From contig CM063509.1 of assembly GCA_032207245.1 (NCBI GenBank), positions 1,268,998-1,332,997 of the forward strand: a DNA stretch of 64,000 bases. Reading direction: 5' to 3'. The DNA comes from Pardosa pseudoannulata. Taxonomy: Eukaryota > Arthropoda > Arachnida > Araneae > Lycosidae. The notes beneath the pieces are model-generated. The model searched no databases, was not told where the DNA came from, and saw only the letters and a list, made by a program, of their open reading frames with translations. The translations under genes were made by a program, and so were the position numbers. The stretch's first letter is position 1. Each line of letters begins with the position of its first letter. Positions 1-11,765 of this stretch are shown one piece after another.

Positions 1-3000
1 TTCGCCTAGGACGAACCGTTCTCGAGATATTTGCATTTTAAATTTTCAAATATATTTTTCTGTTTCAGCGGAAGATCAGAATTATTTCCCGGCAAGTACC
101 GTGATGGTTTCGGTAAAAGAGCACCGCGGACAGAACGTAAATTTTAGTCGGGCTTTTTTTCATTCTTTTTCGCCTAGGACGCACCGTTCTCGAGATATTT
201 GCATTTTAAATTTTCAAATATATTTTTCTGTTTCAGCGGAAGATCAGAATTATTTCCCGGCAAGTACCGTGATGGTTTCGGTAAAAGAGCACCGCGGACA
301 GAACGTAAATTTTAGTCGGGCTTTTTTTCATTCTTTTTCGCCTAGGACGCACCGTTCTCGAGATATTTGCATTTTAAATTTTCAAATATATTTTTCTGGT
401 TTCAGCGGAAGATCAGAATTATTTCCCGGCAAGTACCGTGATGGTTTCGGTAAAAGAGCACCGCGGACAGAACGTAAATTTTAGTCGGGCTTTTTTTTCA
501 TTCTTTTTCGCCTAGGACGCAACCGTTCTCGAGATATTTGCATTTTAAATTTTCAAATATATTTTTCTGGTTTCAGCGGAAGATCAGAATTATTTCCCGG
601 CAAGTACCGTGATGGTTTCGGTAAAAGAGCACCGCGGACAGAACGTAAATTTTAGTCGGGCTTTTTTTCATTCTTTTTCGCCTAGGACGCACCGTTCTCG
701 AGATATTTGCATTTTAAATTTTCAAATATATTTTTCTGTTTCAGCGGAAGATCAGAATTATTTCCCGGCAAGTACCGTGATGGTTTCGGTAAAAGAGCAC
801 CGCGGACAGAACGTAAATTTTAGTCGGGCTTTTTTTCATTCTTTTTCGCCTAGGACGCACCGTTCTCGAGATATTTGCATTTTAAATTTTCAAATATATT
901 TTTCTGTTTCAGCGGAAGATCAGAATTATTTCCCGGCAAGTACCGTGATGGTTTCGGTAAAAGAGCACCGCGGACAGAACGTAAATTTTAGTCGGGCTTT
1001 TTTTCATTCTTTTTCGCCTAGGACGCACCGTTCTCGAGATATTTGCATTTTAAATTTTCAAATATATTTTTCGGTTTCAGCGGAAGATCAGAATTATTTC
1101 CCGGCAAGTACCGGGATGGTTTCGGTAAAAGAGCACCGCGGACAGAACGTAAATTTTAGTCGGGCTTTTTTTCATTCTTTTTCGCCTAGGACGCACCGTT
1201 CTCGAGATATTTGCATTTTAAATTTTCAAATATATTTTTCTGTTTCAGCGGAAGATCAGAATTATTTCCCGGCAAGTACCGTGATGGTTTCGGTAAAAGA
1301 GCACCGCGGACAGAACGTAAATTTTAGTCGGGCTTTTTTTCATTCTTTTTCGCCTAGGACGCACCGTTCTCGAGATATTTGCATTTTAAATTTTCAAATA
1401 TATTTTTCGGTTTCAGCGGAAGATCAGAATTATTTCCCGGCAAGTACCGTGATGGTTTCGGTAAAAGAGCACCGCGGACAGAACGTAAATTTTAGTCGGG
1501 CTTTTTTTCATTCTTTTTCGCCTAGGACGCAACCGTTCTCGAGATATTTGCATTTTAAATTTTCAAATATATTTTTCTGTTTCAGCGGAAGATCAGAATT
1601 ATTTCCCGGCAAGTACCGTGATGGTTTCGGTAAAAGAGCACCGCGGACAGAACGTAAATTTTAGTCGGGCTTTTTTTTCATTCTTTTTCGCCTAGGACGC
1701 ACCGTTCTCGAGATATTTGCATTTTAGATTTTCAAATATATTTTTCGGTTTCAGCGGAAGATCAGAATTATTTCCCGGCACGTACCGTGATGGTTTCGGT
1801 AAAAGAGCACCGCGGACAGAACGTAAATTTTAGTCGGGCTTTTTTTCCTTCCTTTTCGCCTAGGACGCACCGTTCTCGAGATATTTGCATTTTAGATTTT
1901 CAAATATATTTTTCTGTTTCAGCGGAAGATCAGAATTATTTCCCGGCAAGTACCGTGATGGTTTCGGTAAAAGAGCACCGCGGACAGAACGTAAATTTTA
2001 GTCGGGCTTTTTTTCATTCTTTTTCGCCTAGGACGAACCGTGCTCGAGATATTTGCATTTTAAATTTTCAAATATATTTTTCTGTTTCAGCGGAAGATCA
2101 GAATTATTTCCCGGCAAGTACCGTGATGGTTTCGGTAAAAGAGCACCGCGGACAGAACGTAAATTTTAGTCGGGCTTTTTTTCATTCTTTTTCGCCTAGG
2201 ACGCACCGTTCTCGAGATTTTTGCATTTTAAATTTTCAAATATATTTTTCTGTTTCAGCGGAAGATCAGAATTATTTCCCGGCAAGTACCGTGATGGTTT
2301 CGGTAAAAGAGCACCGCGGACAGAACGTAAATTTTAGTCGGGCTTTTTTTCATTCTTTTTCGCCTAGGACGCACCGTTCTCGAGATATTTGCATTTTAAA
2401 TTTTCAAATATATTTTTCTGTTTCAGCGGAAGATCAGAATTATTTCCCGGCAAGTACCGTGATGGTTTCGGTAAAAGAGCACCGCGGACAGAACGTAAAT
2501 TTTAGTCGGGCTTTTTTTCATTCTTTTTCGCCTAGGACGAACCGTTCTCGAGATATTTGCATTTTAAATTTTCAAATATATTTTTCTGTTTCAGCGGAAG
2601 ATCAGAATTATTTCCCGGCAAGTACCGTGATGTTTTCGGTAAAAGAACACCGCGGACAGAACGTAAATTTTAGTCGGGCTTTTTTTCATTCTTTTTCTCG
2701 TAGGACGCACCGTTCTCGAGATATTTGCATTTTAAATTTTCAAATATATTTTTCTGTTTCAGCGGAAGATCAGAATTATTTCCCGGCAAGTACCGTGATG
2801 GTTTCGGTAAAAGAGCACCGCGGACAGAACGTAAATTTTAGTCGGGCTTTTTTTTCGTTCTTTTTCGCCTAGGACGCACCGTTCTCGAGATATTTGCATT
2901 TTAAATTTTCAAATATATTTTTCTGGTTCAGCGGAAGATCAGAATTATTTCCCGGCAAGTACCGTGATGGTTTCGGTAAAAGAGCACCGCGGACAGAACG

Positions 3001-4139
3001 TAAATTTTAGTCGGGCTTTTTTTCATTCTTTTTCGCCTAGGACGCACCGTTCTCGAGATATTTGCATTTTAAATTTTCAAATATATTTTTCGGTTTCAGC
3101 GGAAGATCAGAATTATTTCCCGGCAAGTACCGTGATGGTTTCGGTAAAAGAGCACCGCGGACAGAACGTAAATTTTAGTCGGGCTTTTTTTCATTCTTTT
3201 TCGCCTAGGACGCACCGTTCTCGAGATATTTGCATTTTAAATTTTCAAATATATTTTTCTGTTTCAGCGGAAGATCAGAATTATTTCCCGGCAAGTACCG
3301 GGATGGTTTCGGTAAAAGAGCACTGCGGACAGAACGTAAATTTTAGTCGGGCTTTTTTTCATTCTTTTTCGCCTAGGACGCACCGTTCTCGAGATATTTG
3401 CATTTTAAATTTTCAAATATATTTTTCTATTTCAGCGGAAGATCAGAATTATTTCCCGGCAAGTACCGTGATGGTTTCGGTAAAAGAGCACCGCGGACAG
3501 AACGTAAATTTTAGTCGGGCTTTTTTTCATTCTTTTTCGCCTAGGACGACCCGTTCTCGAGATATTTGCATTTTAAATTTTCAAATATATTTTTCTGTTT
3601 CAGCGGAAGATCAGAATTATTTCCCGGCAAGTACCGTGATGGTTTCGGTAAAAGAGCACCGCGGACAGAACGTAAATTTTAGTCGGGCTTTTTTTCATTC
3701 TTTTTCGCCTAGGACGCACCGTTCTCGAGATATTTGCATTTTAAATTTTCAAATATATTTTTCTGTTTCAGCGGAAGATCAGAATTATTTCCCGGCAAGT
3801 ACCGTGATGGTTTCGGTAAAAGAGCACCGCGGACAGAACGTAAATTTTAGTCGGGCTTTTTTTCATTCTTTTTCGCCTAGGACGCACCGTTCTCGAGATA
3901 TTTGCATTTTAAATTTTCAAATATATTTTTCTGTTTCAGCGGAAGATCAGAATTATTTCCCGGCAAGTACCGGGATGGTTTCGGTAAAAGAGCACCGCGG
4001 ACAGAACGTAAATTTTAGTCGGGCTTTTTTTCATTCTTTTTCGCCTAGGACGCACCGTTCTCGAGATATTTGCATTTTAAATTTTCAAATATATTTTTCT
4101 GTTTCAGCGGAAGATCAGAATTATTTCCCGGCAAGTACC
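1..4139 (+). repeat. Subarray A1 (acgCacc subtype)
   Basis: Here the site just after the AvrII hexamer reads mostly gacgcaccg, with a few gaacc or gcaacc copies. After 4.3 kb gacgtaccg and gacgaaccg take over and gacgcaccg becomes rare (for example near 5397). The variants cggtttcag for ctgtttcag (near 1072, 1408, 1747, 3090) and accggg for accgtg are also scattered in this block. It ends at a disrupted monomer, which suggests a genuine boundary between two separately homogenised blocks. Confidence 0.75.
101..268 (+). repeat. Representative A monomer with its internal landmarks
   Basis: This 168-bp unit shows the landmarks repeated through the array. CCGCGG lies at 124-129 (SacII), CCTAGG at 173-178 (AvrII) and CTCGAG at 189-194 (XhoI). 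A perfect 7-bp inverted repeat, ATATTTG at 195-201 and CAAATAT at 215-221, surrounds a 13-base A/T-rich loop. A pyrimidine-rich tract ending in tttcag (to 236) resembles a 3' splice site. I counted 66 G+C in a 168-base unit of this type (39%) and 12 CpG, about twice the number expected from base composition. One forward frame is open across the whole unit (56 codons), because 168 is a multiple of 3. Confidence 0.9.
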
Positions 4140-4308
4140 GGGATGGTTTCGGTAGAAACGTCGGTTTTTTTTTTTTTGTTTTATTTTTCGGGCTTTTTTT
4201 CATTCTTTTTCGCCTAGGACGTACAGTTCTCGAGATATTTGCATTTTAAATTTTCAAATATATTTTTCTGTTTCAGCGGAAGATCAGAATTATTTCCCGG
4301 CAAGTACC
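4140..4308 (+). repeat. Disrupted T-rich A monomer at a subarray boundary
   Basis: After ggta at 4151-4154 the usual segment with the SacII hexamer is missing. Instead gaaacgtcgg runs into a long T tract and ttgttttatttttcggg (4165-4192) before the normal poly-T and cattc resume. Loss and gain nearly cancel, so the unit is still 169 bp. It lies exactly where the diagnostic site changes from C to T. Either an old scar or a consensus error would fit; the coincidence with the subtype change favours a real boundary. Confidence 0.75.
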
Positions 4309-5770
4309 GTGATGGTTTCGGTAAAAGAGCACCGCGGACAGAACGTCGGTTTTTGTCGGGCTTTTTTTCATTCTTTTTCGCCTAGGACGTACCGTTCTCG
4401 AGATATTTGCATTTTAAATTTTCAAATATATTTTTCTGTTTCAGCGGAAGATCAGAATTATTTCCCGGCAAGTACCGTGATGGTTTCGGTAAAAGAGCAC
4501 CGCGCACAGAACGTCGGTTTTGTCGGGCTTTTTTTTTCATTCTTTTTCGCCTAGGACGTACCGTTCTCGAGATATTTGCATTTTAAATTTTCAAATATTA
4601 TTTTCTGTTTCAGCGGAAGATCAGAATTATTTCCCGGCAAGTACCGTGATGGTTTCGGTAAAAGAGCACCGCGGACAGAACGTAAAATTTAGTCGGGCTT
4701 TTTTTCATTCTTTTTCGCCTAGGACGTACCGTTCTCGAGATATTTGCATTTTAAATTTTCAAATATATTTTTCTGTTTCAGCGGAAGATCAGAATTATTT
4801 CCCGGCAAGTACCGTGATGGTTTCGGTAAAAGAGCACCGCGGACAGAACGTAAATTTTAGTCGGGCTTTTTTTCATTCTTTTTCGCCTAGGACGTACCGT
4901 TCTCGAGATATTTGCATTTAAAATTTTCAAATATATTTTTCTGTTTCAGCGGAAGATCAGAATTATTTCCCGGCAAGTACCGTGATGGTTTCGGTAAAAG
5001 AGCACCGCGGACAGAACGTAAATTTTAGTCGGGCTTTTTTTCATTCTTTTTCGCCTAGGACGTACCGTTCTCGAGATATTTGCATTTTAAATTTTCAAAT
5101 ATATTTTTCTGTTTCAGCGGAAGATCAGAATTATTTCCCGGCAAGTACCGTGATGGTTTCGGTAAAAGAGCACCGCGGACAGAACGTAAATTTTAGTCGG
5201 GCTTTTTTTCATTCTTTTTCGCCTAGGACGTACCGTTCTCGAGATATTTGCATTTTAAATTTTCAAATATATTTTTCTGTTTCAGCGGAAGATCAGAATT
5301 ATTTCCCGTCAAGTACCGTGATGGTTTCGGTAAAAGAGCACCGCGGACAGAACGTAAATTTTAGTCGGGCTTTTTTTCATTCTTTTTCGCCTAGGACGCA
5401 CCGTTCTCGAGATATTTGCATTTTAAATTTTCAAATATATTTTTCTGTTTCAGCGGAAGATCAGAATTATTTCCCGGCAAGTACCGTGATGGTTTCGGTA
5501 AAAGAGCACCGCGGACAGAACGTCGGTTTTTGTCGGGCTTTTTTTTCATTCTTTTTCGCCTAGGACGTACCGTTCTCGAGATATTTGCATTTTAAATTTT
5601 CAAACATATTTTTCTGTTTCAGCGGAAGATCAGAATTATTTCCCGGCAAGTACCGTGATGGTTTCGGTAAAAGAGCACCGCGGACAGAACGTAAATTTTA
5701 GTCGGGCTTTTTTTCATTCTTTTTCGCCTAGGACGTACCGTTCTCGAGATATTTGCATTTTAAATTTTCA

Positions 5771-5962
5771 AATATTTTTTCTGTTTCAGCGGAAGATCCA
5801 GAATTATTTCCCGGCAAGTTACCGTGGATGGTTTCGGTAAAAGAGCACCGCGGGACAGAACGTAAATTTTAAGTCGGGCTTTTTTTCATTCTTTTTTTCG
5901 CCTAGGACGTACCGTTCTCGAGATATTTGCATTTTAAATTTTCAAATATATTTTTTCTGTAT
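5771..5962 (+). repeat. A monomers with a dense cluster of small indels
   Basis: Within about 190 bases there are many single-base changes in length: caaatattttttctg, gatccagaatt, aagttaccgtggatgg, cgcgggacag, ttttaagtcggg, extra T before tcgcc, and ctgtattcag. Flanking monomers are clean. One monomer is stretched to 175 bp. Clustered one-base gains at short runs look like poor local consensus more than biological decay, but the sequence alone cannot decide. Confidence 0.7.
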
Positions 5963-7587
5963 TCAGCGGAAGATCAGAATTATTTCCCGGCAAGTACCGG
6001 GATGGTTTCGGTAAAAGAGCACCGCGGACAGAACGTAAATTTTAGTCGGGCTTTTTTTCATTCTTTTTCGCCTAGGACGTACCGTTCTCGAGATATTTGC
6101 ATTTTAAATTTTCAAATATATTTTTCTGTTTCAGCGGAAGATCAGAATTATTTCCCGGCAAGTACCGGGATGGTTTCGGTAAAAGAGCACCGCGGACAGA
6201 ACGTAAATTTTAGTCGGGCTTTTTTTCATTCTTTTTCGCCTAGGACGTACCGTTCTCGAGATATTTGCATTTTAAATTTTCAAATATATTTTTCTGTTTC
6301 AGCGGAAGATCAGAATTATTTCCCGGCAAGTACCGTGATGGTTTCGGTAAAAGAGTACCGCGGACAGAACGTAAATTTTAGTCGGGCTTTTTTTCATTCT
6401 TTTTCGCCTAGGACGTACCGTTCTCGAGATATTTGCATTTTAAATTTTCAAATATATTTTTCTGTTTCAGCGGAAGATCAGAATTATTTCCCGGCAAGTA
6501 CCGTGATGGTTTCGGTAAAAGAGCACCGCGGACAGAACGTAAATTTTAGTCGGGCTTTTTTTCATTCTTTTTCGCCTAGGACATACCGTTCTCGAGATAT
6601 TTGCATTTTATATTTTCAAATATATTTTTCTGTTTCAGCCGAAGATCAGAATTATTTCCCGGCAAGTACCGTGATGGTTTCGGTAAAAGAGCACCGCGGA
6701 CAGAACGTAAATTTTAGTCGGGCTTTTTTTCATTCTTTTTCGCCTAGGACGTACCGTTCTCGAGATATTTGCATTTTAAATTTTCAAATATATTTTTCTG
6801 TTTCAGCGGAAGATCAGAATTATTTCCCGGCAAGTACCGTGATGGTTTCGGTAAAAGAGCACCGCGGACAGAACGTAAATTTTAGTCGGGCTTTTTTTCA
6901 TTCTTTTTCGCCTAGGACGTACCGTTCTCGAGATATTTGCATTTTAAATTTTCAAATATATTTTTCTGTTTCAGCGGAAGATCAGAATTATTTCCCGGCA
7001 AGTACCGTGATGGTTTCGGTAAAAGAGCACCGCGGACAGAACGTAAATTTTAGTCGGGCTTTTTTTCATTCTTTTTCGCCTAGGACGAAACGTTCTCGAG
7101 ATATTTGCATTTTAAATTTTCAAATATATTTTTCTGTTTCAGCGGAAGATCAGAATTATTTCCCGGCAAGTACCGTGATGGTTTCGGTAAAAGAGCACCG
7201 CGGACAGAACGTAAATTTTAGTCGGGCTTTTTTTCATTCTTTTTCGCCTAGGACGTACCGTTCTCGAGATATTTGCATTTTAAATTTTCAAATATATTTT
7301 TCTGTTTCAGCGGAAGATCAGAATTATTTCCCGGCAAGTACCGTGATGGTTTCGGTAAAAGAGCACCGCGGACAGAACGTAAATTTTAGTCGGGCTTTTT
7401 TTCATTCTTTTTCGCCTAGGACGAACCGTTCTCGAGATATTTGCATTTTAAATTTTCAAATATATTTTTCTGTTTCAGCGGAAGATCAGAATTATTTCCC
7501 GGCACGTACCGGGATGGTTTCGGTAAAAGAGCACCGCGGACAGAACGTAAATTTTAGTCGGGCTTTTTTTCATTCTTTTTCGCCTAG

Positions 7588-7600
7588 GACGTTCTCGAGA
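7588..7600 (+). repeat. 5-bp deletion variant of the A monomer (first of three)
   Basis: The usual gacgtaccgttctcgag is shortened to gacgttctcgag. Five bases are lost between two direct CGT copies (CGTac CGTt), the signature of replication slippage. The same deletion recurs near 7918-7930 and 26714-26726. Confidence 0.85.
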
Positions 7601-7917
7601 TATTTGCATTTTAAATTTTCAAATATATTTTTCTGTTTCAGCGGAAGATCAGAATTATTTCCCGGCACGTACCGGGATGGTTTCGGTAAAAGAGCACCGC
7701 GGACAGAACGTAAATTTTAGTCGGGCTTTTTTTCATTCTTTTTCGCCTAGGACGTTCCGTTCTCGAGATATTTGCATTTTAAATTTTAAAATATATTTTT
7801 CTGTTTCAGCGGAAGATCAGAATTATTTCCCGGCAAGTACCGTGATGGTTTCGGTAAAAGAGCACCGCGGACAGAACGTAAATTTTAGTCGGGCTTTTTT
7901 TCATTCTTTTTCGCCTA

Positions 7918-7930
7918 GGACGTTCTCGAG
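7918..7930 (+). repeat. 5-bp deletion variant of the A monomer (second copy)
   Basis: Same loss of five bases between direct CGT copies as at 7588-7600, two monomers downstream (330 bp). The monomer between them (near 7750) is full length but carries gttcc in place of gtacc. The pair may descend from a local duplication. Confidence 0.85.
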
Positions 7931-8476
7931 ATATTTGCATTTTAAATTTTCAAATATATTTTTCTGTTTCAGCGGAAGATCAGAATTATTTCCCGGCACG
8001 TACCGGGATGTTTTCGGTAAAAGAGCACCGCGGACAGAACGTAGGTTTTTGTCGGGCTTTTTTTTCATTCTTTTTCGCCTAGGACGAACCGTTCTCCAGA
8101 TATTTGCATTTTAAATTTTCAAATATATTTTTCTGTTTCAGCGGAAGATCAGAATTATTTCGGGGCAAGTACCGTGATGGTTTCGGTAAAAGAGCACCGC
8201 GGACAGAACGTAAATTTTAGTCGGGCTTTTTTTCATTCTTTTTCGCCTAGGACGTACCGTTCTCGAGATATTTGCATTTTAAATTTTCAAATATATTTTT
8301 CTGTTTCAGCGGAAGATCAAAATTATTTCCCCGCAAGTACCGTGATGGTTTCGGTAAAAGAGCACCGCGGACAGAACGTAAATTTTAGTCGGGCTTTTTT
8401 TCATTCTTTTTCGCCTAGGACGTACCGTTCTCGAGATATTTGCATTTTAAATTTTCAAATATATTTTTCTGTTTCA

Positions 8477-8530
8477 GAGCGGAATGCATTTTAAAAAAAA
8501 TTTTCAACTATATTTTTATCTGATCAGCGG
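8477..8530 (+). repeat. Partial internal duplication in an A monomer (about 50 bp)
   Basis: The distance between anchor sites is 218 bp (8342 to 8560) instead of 168. The extra 50 bp is a diverged second copy of the part running from gcatttta to cagcgg: gcattttaaaaaaaatttt, then caactatatttttatctg and atcagcgg. The following unit also has agaacag for agatcag and an extra C in ttcccc. It sits 370 bp before another rearranged unit, so 8.4-9.05 kb is a cluster of damage. Confidence 0.85.
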
Positions 8531-8898
8531 AGAACAGAATTATTTCCCCGGCAAGTACCGTGATGGTTTCGGTAAAAGAGCACCGCGGACAGAACGTAAA
8601 ATTTTTGTCGGGCTTTTTTTTTCATTCTTTTTCGCCTAGGACGTACCGTTCTCGAGATATTTGCATTTTAAATTTTCAAATATATTTTTCTGTTTCAGCG
8701 GAAGATCAGAATTATTTCCCGGCAAGTACCGTGATGGTTTCGGTAAAAGAGCACCGCGGACAGAACGTAAATTTTAGTCGGGCTTTTTTTCATTCTTTTT
8801 CGCCTAGGACGAACCGTTCTCGAGATATTTGCATTTTAAATTTTCAAATATATTTTTCTGTTTCAGCGGAAGATCAGATTTATTTCCCGGCAAGTACC

Positions 8899-9035
8899 GT
8901 GATGGTTTCGGTAAAAGAGCCACCGCGAAACAGAATTAAGTCGGGCTTTGTTTTCTTTCTTTTTCCCGGCAAGCATTTTAAATTTTCAAATATTAATTTT
9001 CGGTTTCCGTGATGGTTTCGGTAATGGTTTCGGTA
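8899..9035 (+). repeat. Shortened, rearranged A monomer with a 12-bp tandem duplication
   Basis: This unit is only 110 bp (8899 to 9009). It has gccaccgcgaaacagaatt, then tcgggctttgttttctttc, and next ttttcccggcaagcatttt, which joins the cccggcaag motif directly to the gcatttta motif. The part with the AvrII and XhoI hexamers is therefore lost. The next unit begins with a perfect tandem duplication of atggtttcggta (9012-9023 and 9024-9035). This is a patchwork of known A segments and not foreign DNA. Confidence 0.85.
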
Positions 9036-11765
9036 AAAGAGCACCGCGGACAGAATGTCGGTTTTTGTCGGGCTTTTTTTCATTCTTTTTCGCCTAGGAC
9101 ATACCGTTCTCGAGATATTTGCATTTTAAATTTTCAAATATATTTTTCTGTTTCAGCGGAAGATCAGAATTATTTCCCGGCAAGTACCGGGATGTTTTCG
9201 GTAAAAGAGCACCGCGGACAGAACGTCGGTTTTTGTCGGGCTTTTTTTCATTCTTTTTCGCCTATGACGTACCGTTCTCGAGATATTTGCATTTTAAATT
9301 TTCAAATATATTTTTCTGTTTCAGCGGAAGATCAGAATTATTTCCCGGCAAGTACCGTGATGGTTTCGGTAAAAGAGCACCGCGGACAGAACGTAAATTT
9401 TAGTCGGGCTTTTTTTCATTCTTTTTCGCCTAGGACGTACCGTTCTCGAGATATTTGCATTTTAAATTTTCAAATATATTTTTCTGTTTCAGCGGAAGAT
9501 CAGAATTATTTCCCGGCAAGTACCGTGATGGTTTCGGTAAAAGAGCACCGCGGACAGTACGTAAATTTTAGTCGGGCTTTTTTTCATTCTTTTTCGCCTA
9601 GGACGAACCGTTCTCGAGATATTTGCATTTTAAATTTTCAAATATATTTTTCTGTTTCAGCGGAAGATCAGATTTATTTCCCGGCAAGTACCGTGTTGGT
9701 TTCGGTAAAAGAGCACCGCGGACAGAACGTAAATTTTAGTCGGGCTTTTTTTCATTCTTTTTCGCCTAGGACGAACCGTTCTCGAGATATTTGCATTTTA
9801 AATTTTCAAATATATTTTTCTGTTTCAGCGGAAGATCAGAATTATTTCCCGGCAAGTACCGTGATGGTTTCGGTAAAAGAGCACCGCGGACAGAACGTCG
9901 GTTTTTGTCGGGCTTTTTTTTTCATTCTTTTTCGCCTAGGACGTACCGTTCTCGAGATATTTGCATTTTAAATTTTCAAATATATTTTTCTGTTTCAGCG
10001 GAAGATCAGAATTTTTTTCCGGCACGTACCGTGATGGTTTCGGTAAAAGAGCACCGCGGACAGAACGTAAATTTTAGTCGGGCTTTTTTTCATTCTTTTT
10101 CGCCTAGGACGTACCGTTCTCGAGATATTTGCATTTTAAATTTTCAAATATATTTTTCTGTTTCAGCGGAAGATCAGAATTATTTCCCGGCAAGTACCGT
10201 GATGGTTTCGGTAAAAGAGCACCGCGGACAGAACGGTTTTTAGTCGGGCTTTTTTTCATTCTTTTTCGCCTAGGACGTACCGTTCTCGAGATATTTGCAT
10301 TTTAAATTTTCAAATATATTTTTCTGTTTCAGCGGAAGATCAGAATTATTTCCCGGCAAGTACCGTGATGGTTTCGGTAAAAGAGCACCGCGGACAGAAC
10401 GTAAATTTTAGTCGGGCTTTTTTTCATTCTTTTTCGCCTAGGACGTACCGTTCTCGAGATATTTGCATTTTAAATTTTCAAATATATTTTTCTGTTTCAG
10501 CGGAAGATCAGAACTATTTCCCGGCATGTACCGTGATGGTTTCGGTAAAAGAGCACCGCGGACAGAACGTAAATTTTAGTCGGGCTTTTTTCATTCTTTT
10601 TCGCCTAGGACGAACCGTTCTCGAGATATTTGCATTTTAAATTTTCAAATATATTTTTCTGTTTCAGCGGAAGATCAGAATTATTTCCCGGCAAGTACCG
10701 TGATGGTTTCGGTAAAAGAGCACCGCGGACAGAACGTAGGTTTTTGTCGGGCTTTTTTTCATTCTTTTTCGCCTAGGACGTACCGTTCTCGAGATATTTG
10801 CATTTTAAATTTTCAAATATATTTTTCTGTTTCAGCGGAAGATCAGAATTATTTCCCGGCAAGTACCGTGATGGTTTCGGTAAAAGAGCACCGCGGACAG
10901 AACGTCGGTTTTTGTCGGGCTTTTTTTCATTCTTTTTCGCCTAGGACGTACCGTTCTCGAGATATTTGCATTTTAAATTTTCAAATATATTTTTCTGTTT
11001 CAGCGGAAGATCAGAATTATTTCCCGGCAAGTACCGTGATGGTTTCGGTAAAAGAGCACCGCGGACAGAACTTCGGTTTTTGTCGGGCTTTTTTTTTCAT
11101 TCTTTTTCGCCTAGGACGTACCGTTCTCGAGATATTTGCATTTTAAATTTTCAAATATATTTTTCTGTTTCAGCGGAAGATCAGAATTATTTCCCGGCAA
11201 GTACCGTGATGGTTTCGGTAAAAGAGCACCGCGGACAGAACGTAGGTTTTAGTCGGGCTTTTTTTCATTCTTTTTCTCCTAGGACGAACCGTTCTCGAGA
11301 TATTTGCATTTTAAATTTTCAAATATATTTTTCTGTTTCAGCGGAAGATCAGAATTTTTTTCCGGCAAGTACCGTGATGGTTTCGGTAAAAGAGCACCGC
11401 GGACAGAACGTAAATTTTAGTCGGGCTTTTTTTCATTCTTTTTCGCCTAGGACGAACCGTTCTCGAGATATTTGCATTTTAAATTTTCAAATATATTTTT
11501 CTGTTTCAGCGGAAGGACAGAATTATTTCCCGGCACGTACCGTGATGGTTTCGGTAAAAGAGCACCGCGCGGACAGAACGTCGGTTTTTGTCGGGCTTTT
11601 TTTCATTCTTTTTCGCCTAGGACGTACCGTTCTCGAGATATTTGCATTTTAAATTTTCAAATATATTTTTCTGTTTCAGCGGAAGATCAGAATTTTTTTC
11701 CGGCACGTACCGTGATGGTTTCGGTAAAAGAGCACCGCGGACAGAACGTCGGTTTTTGTCGGGCT

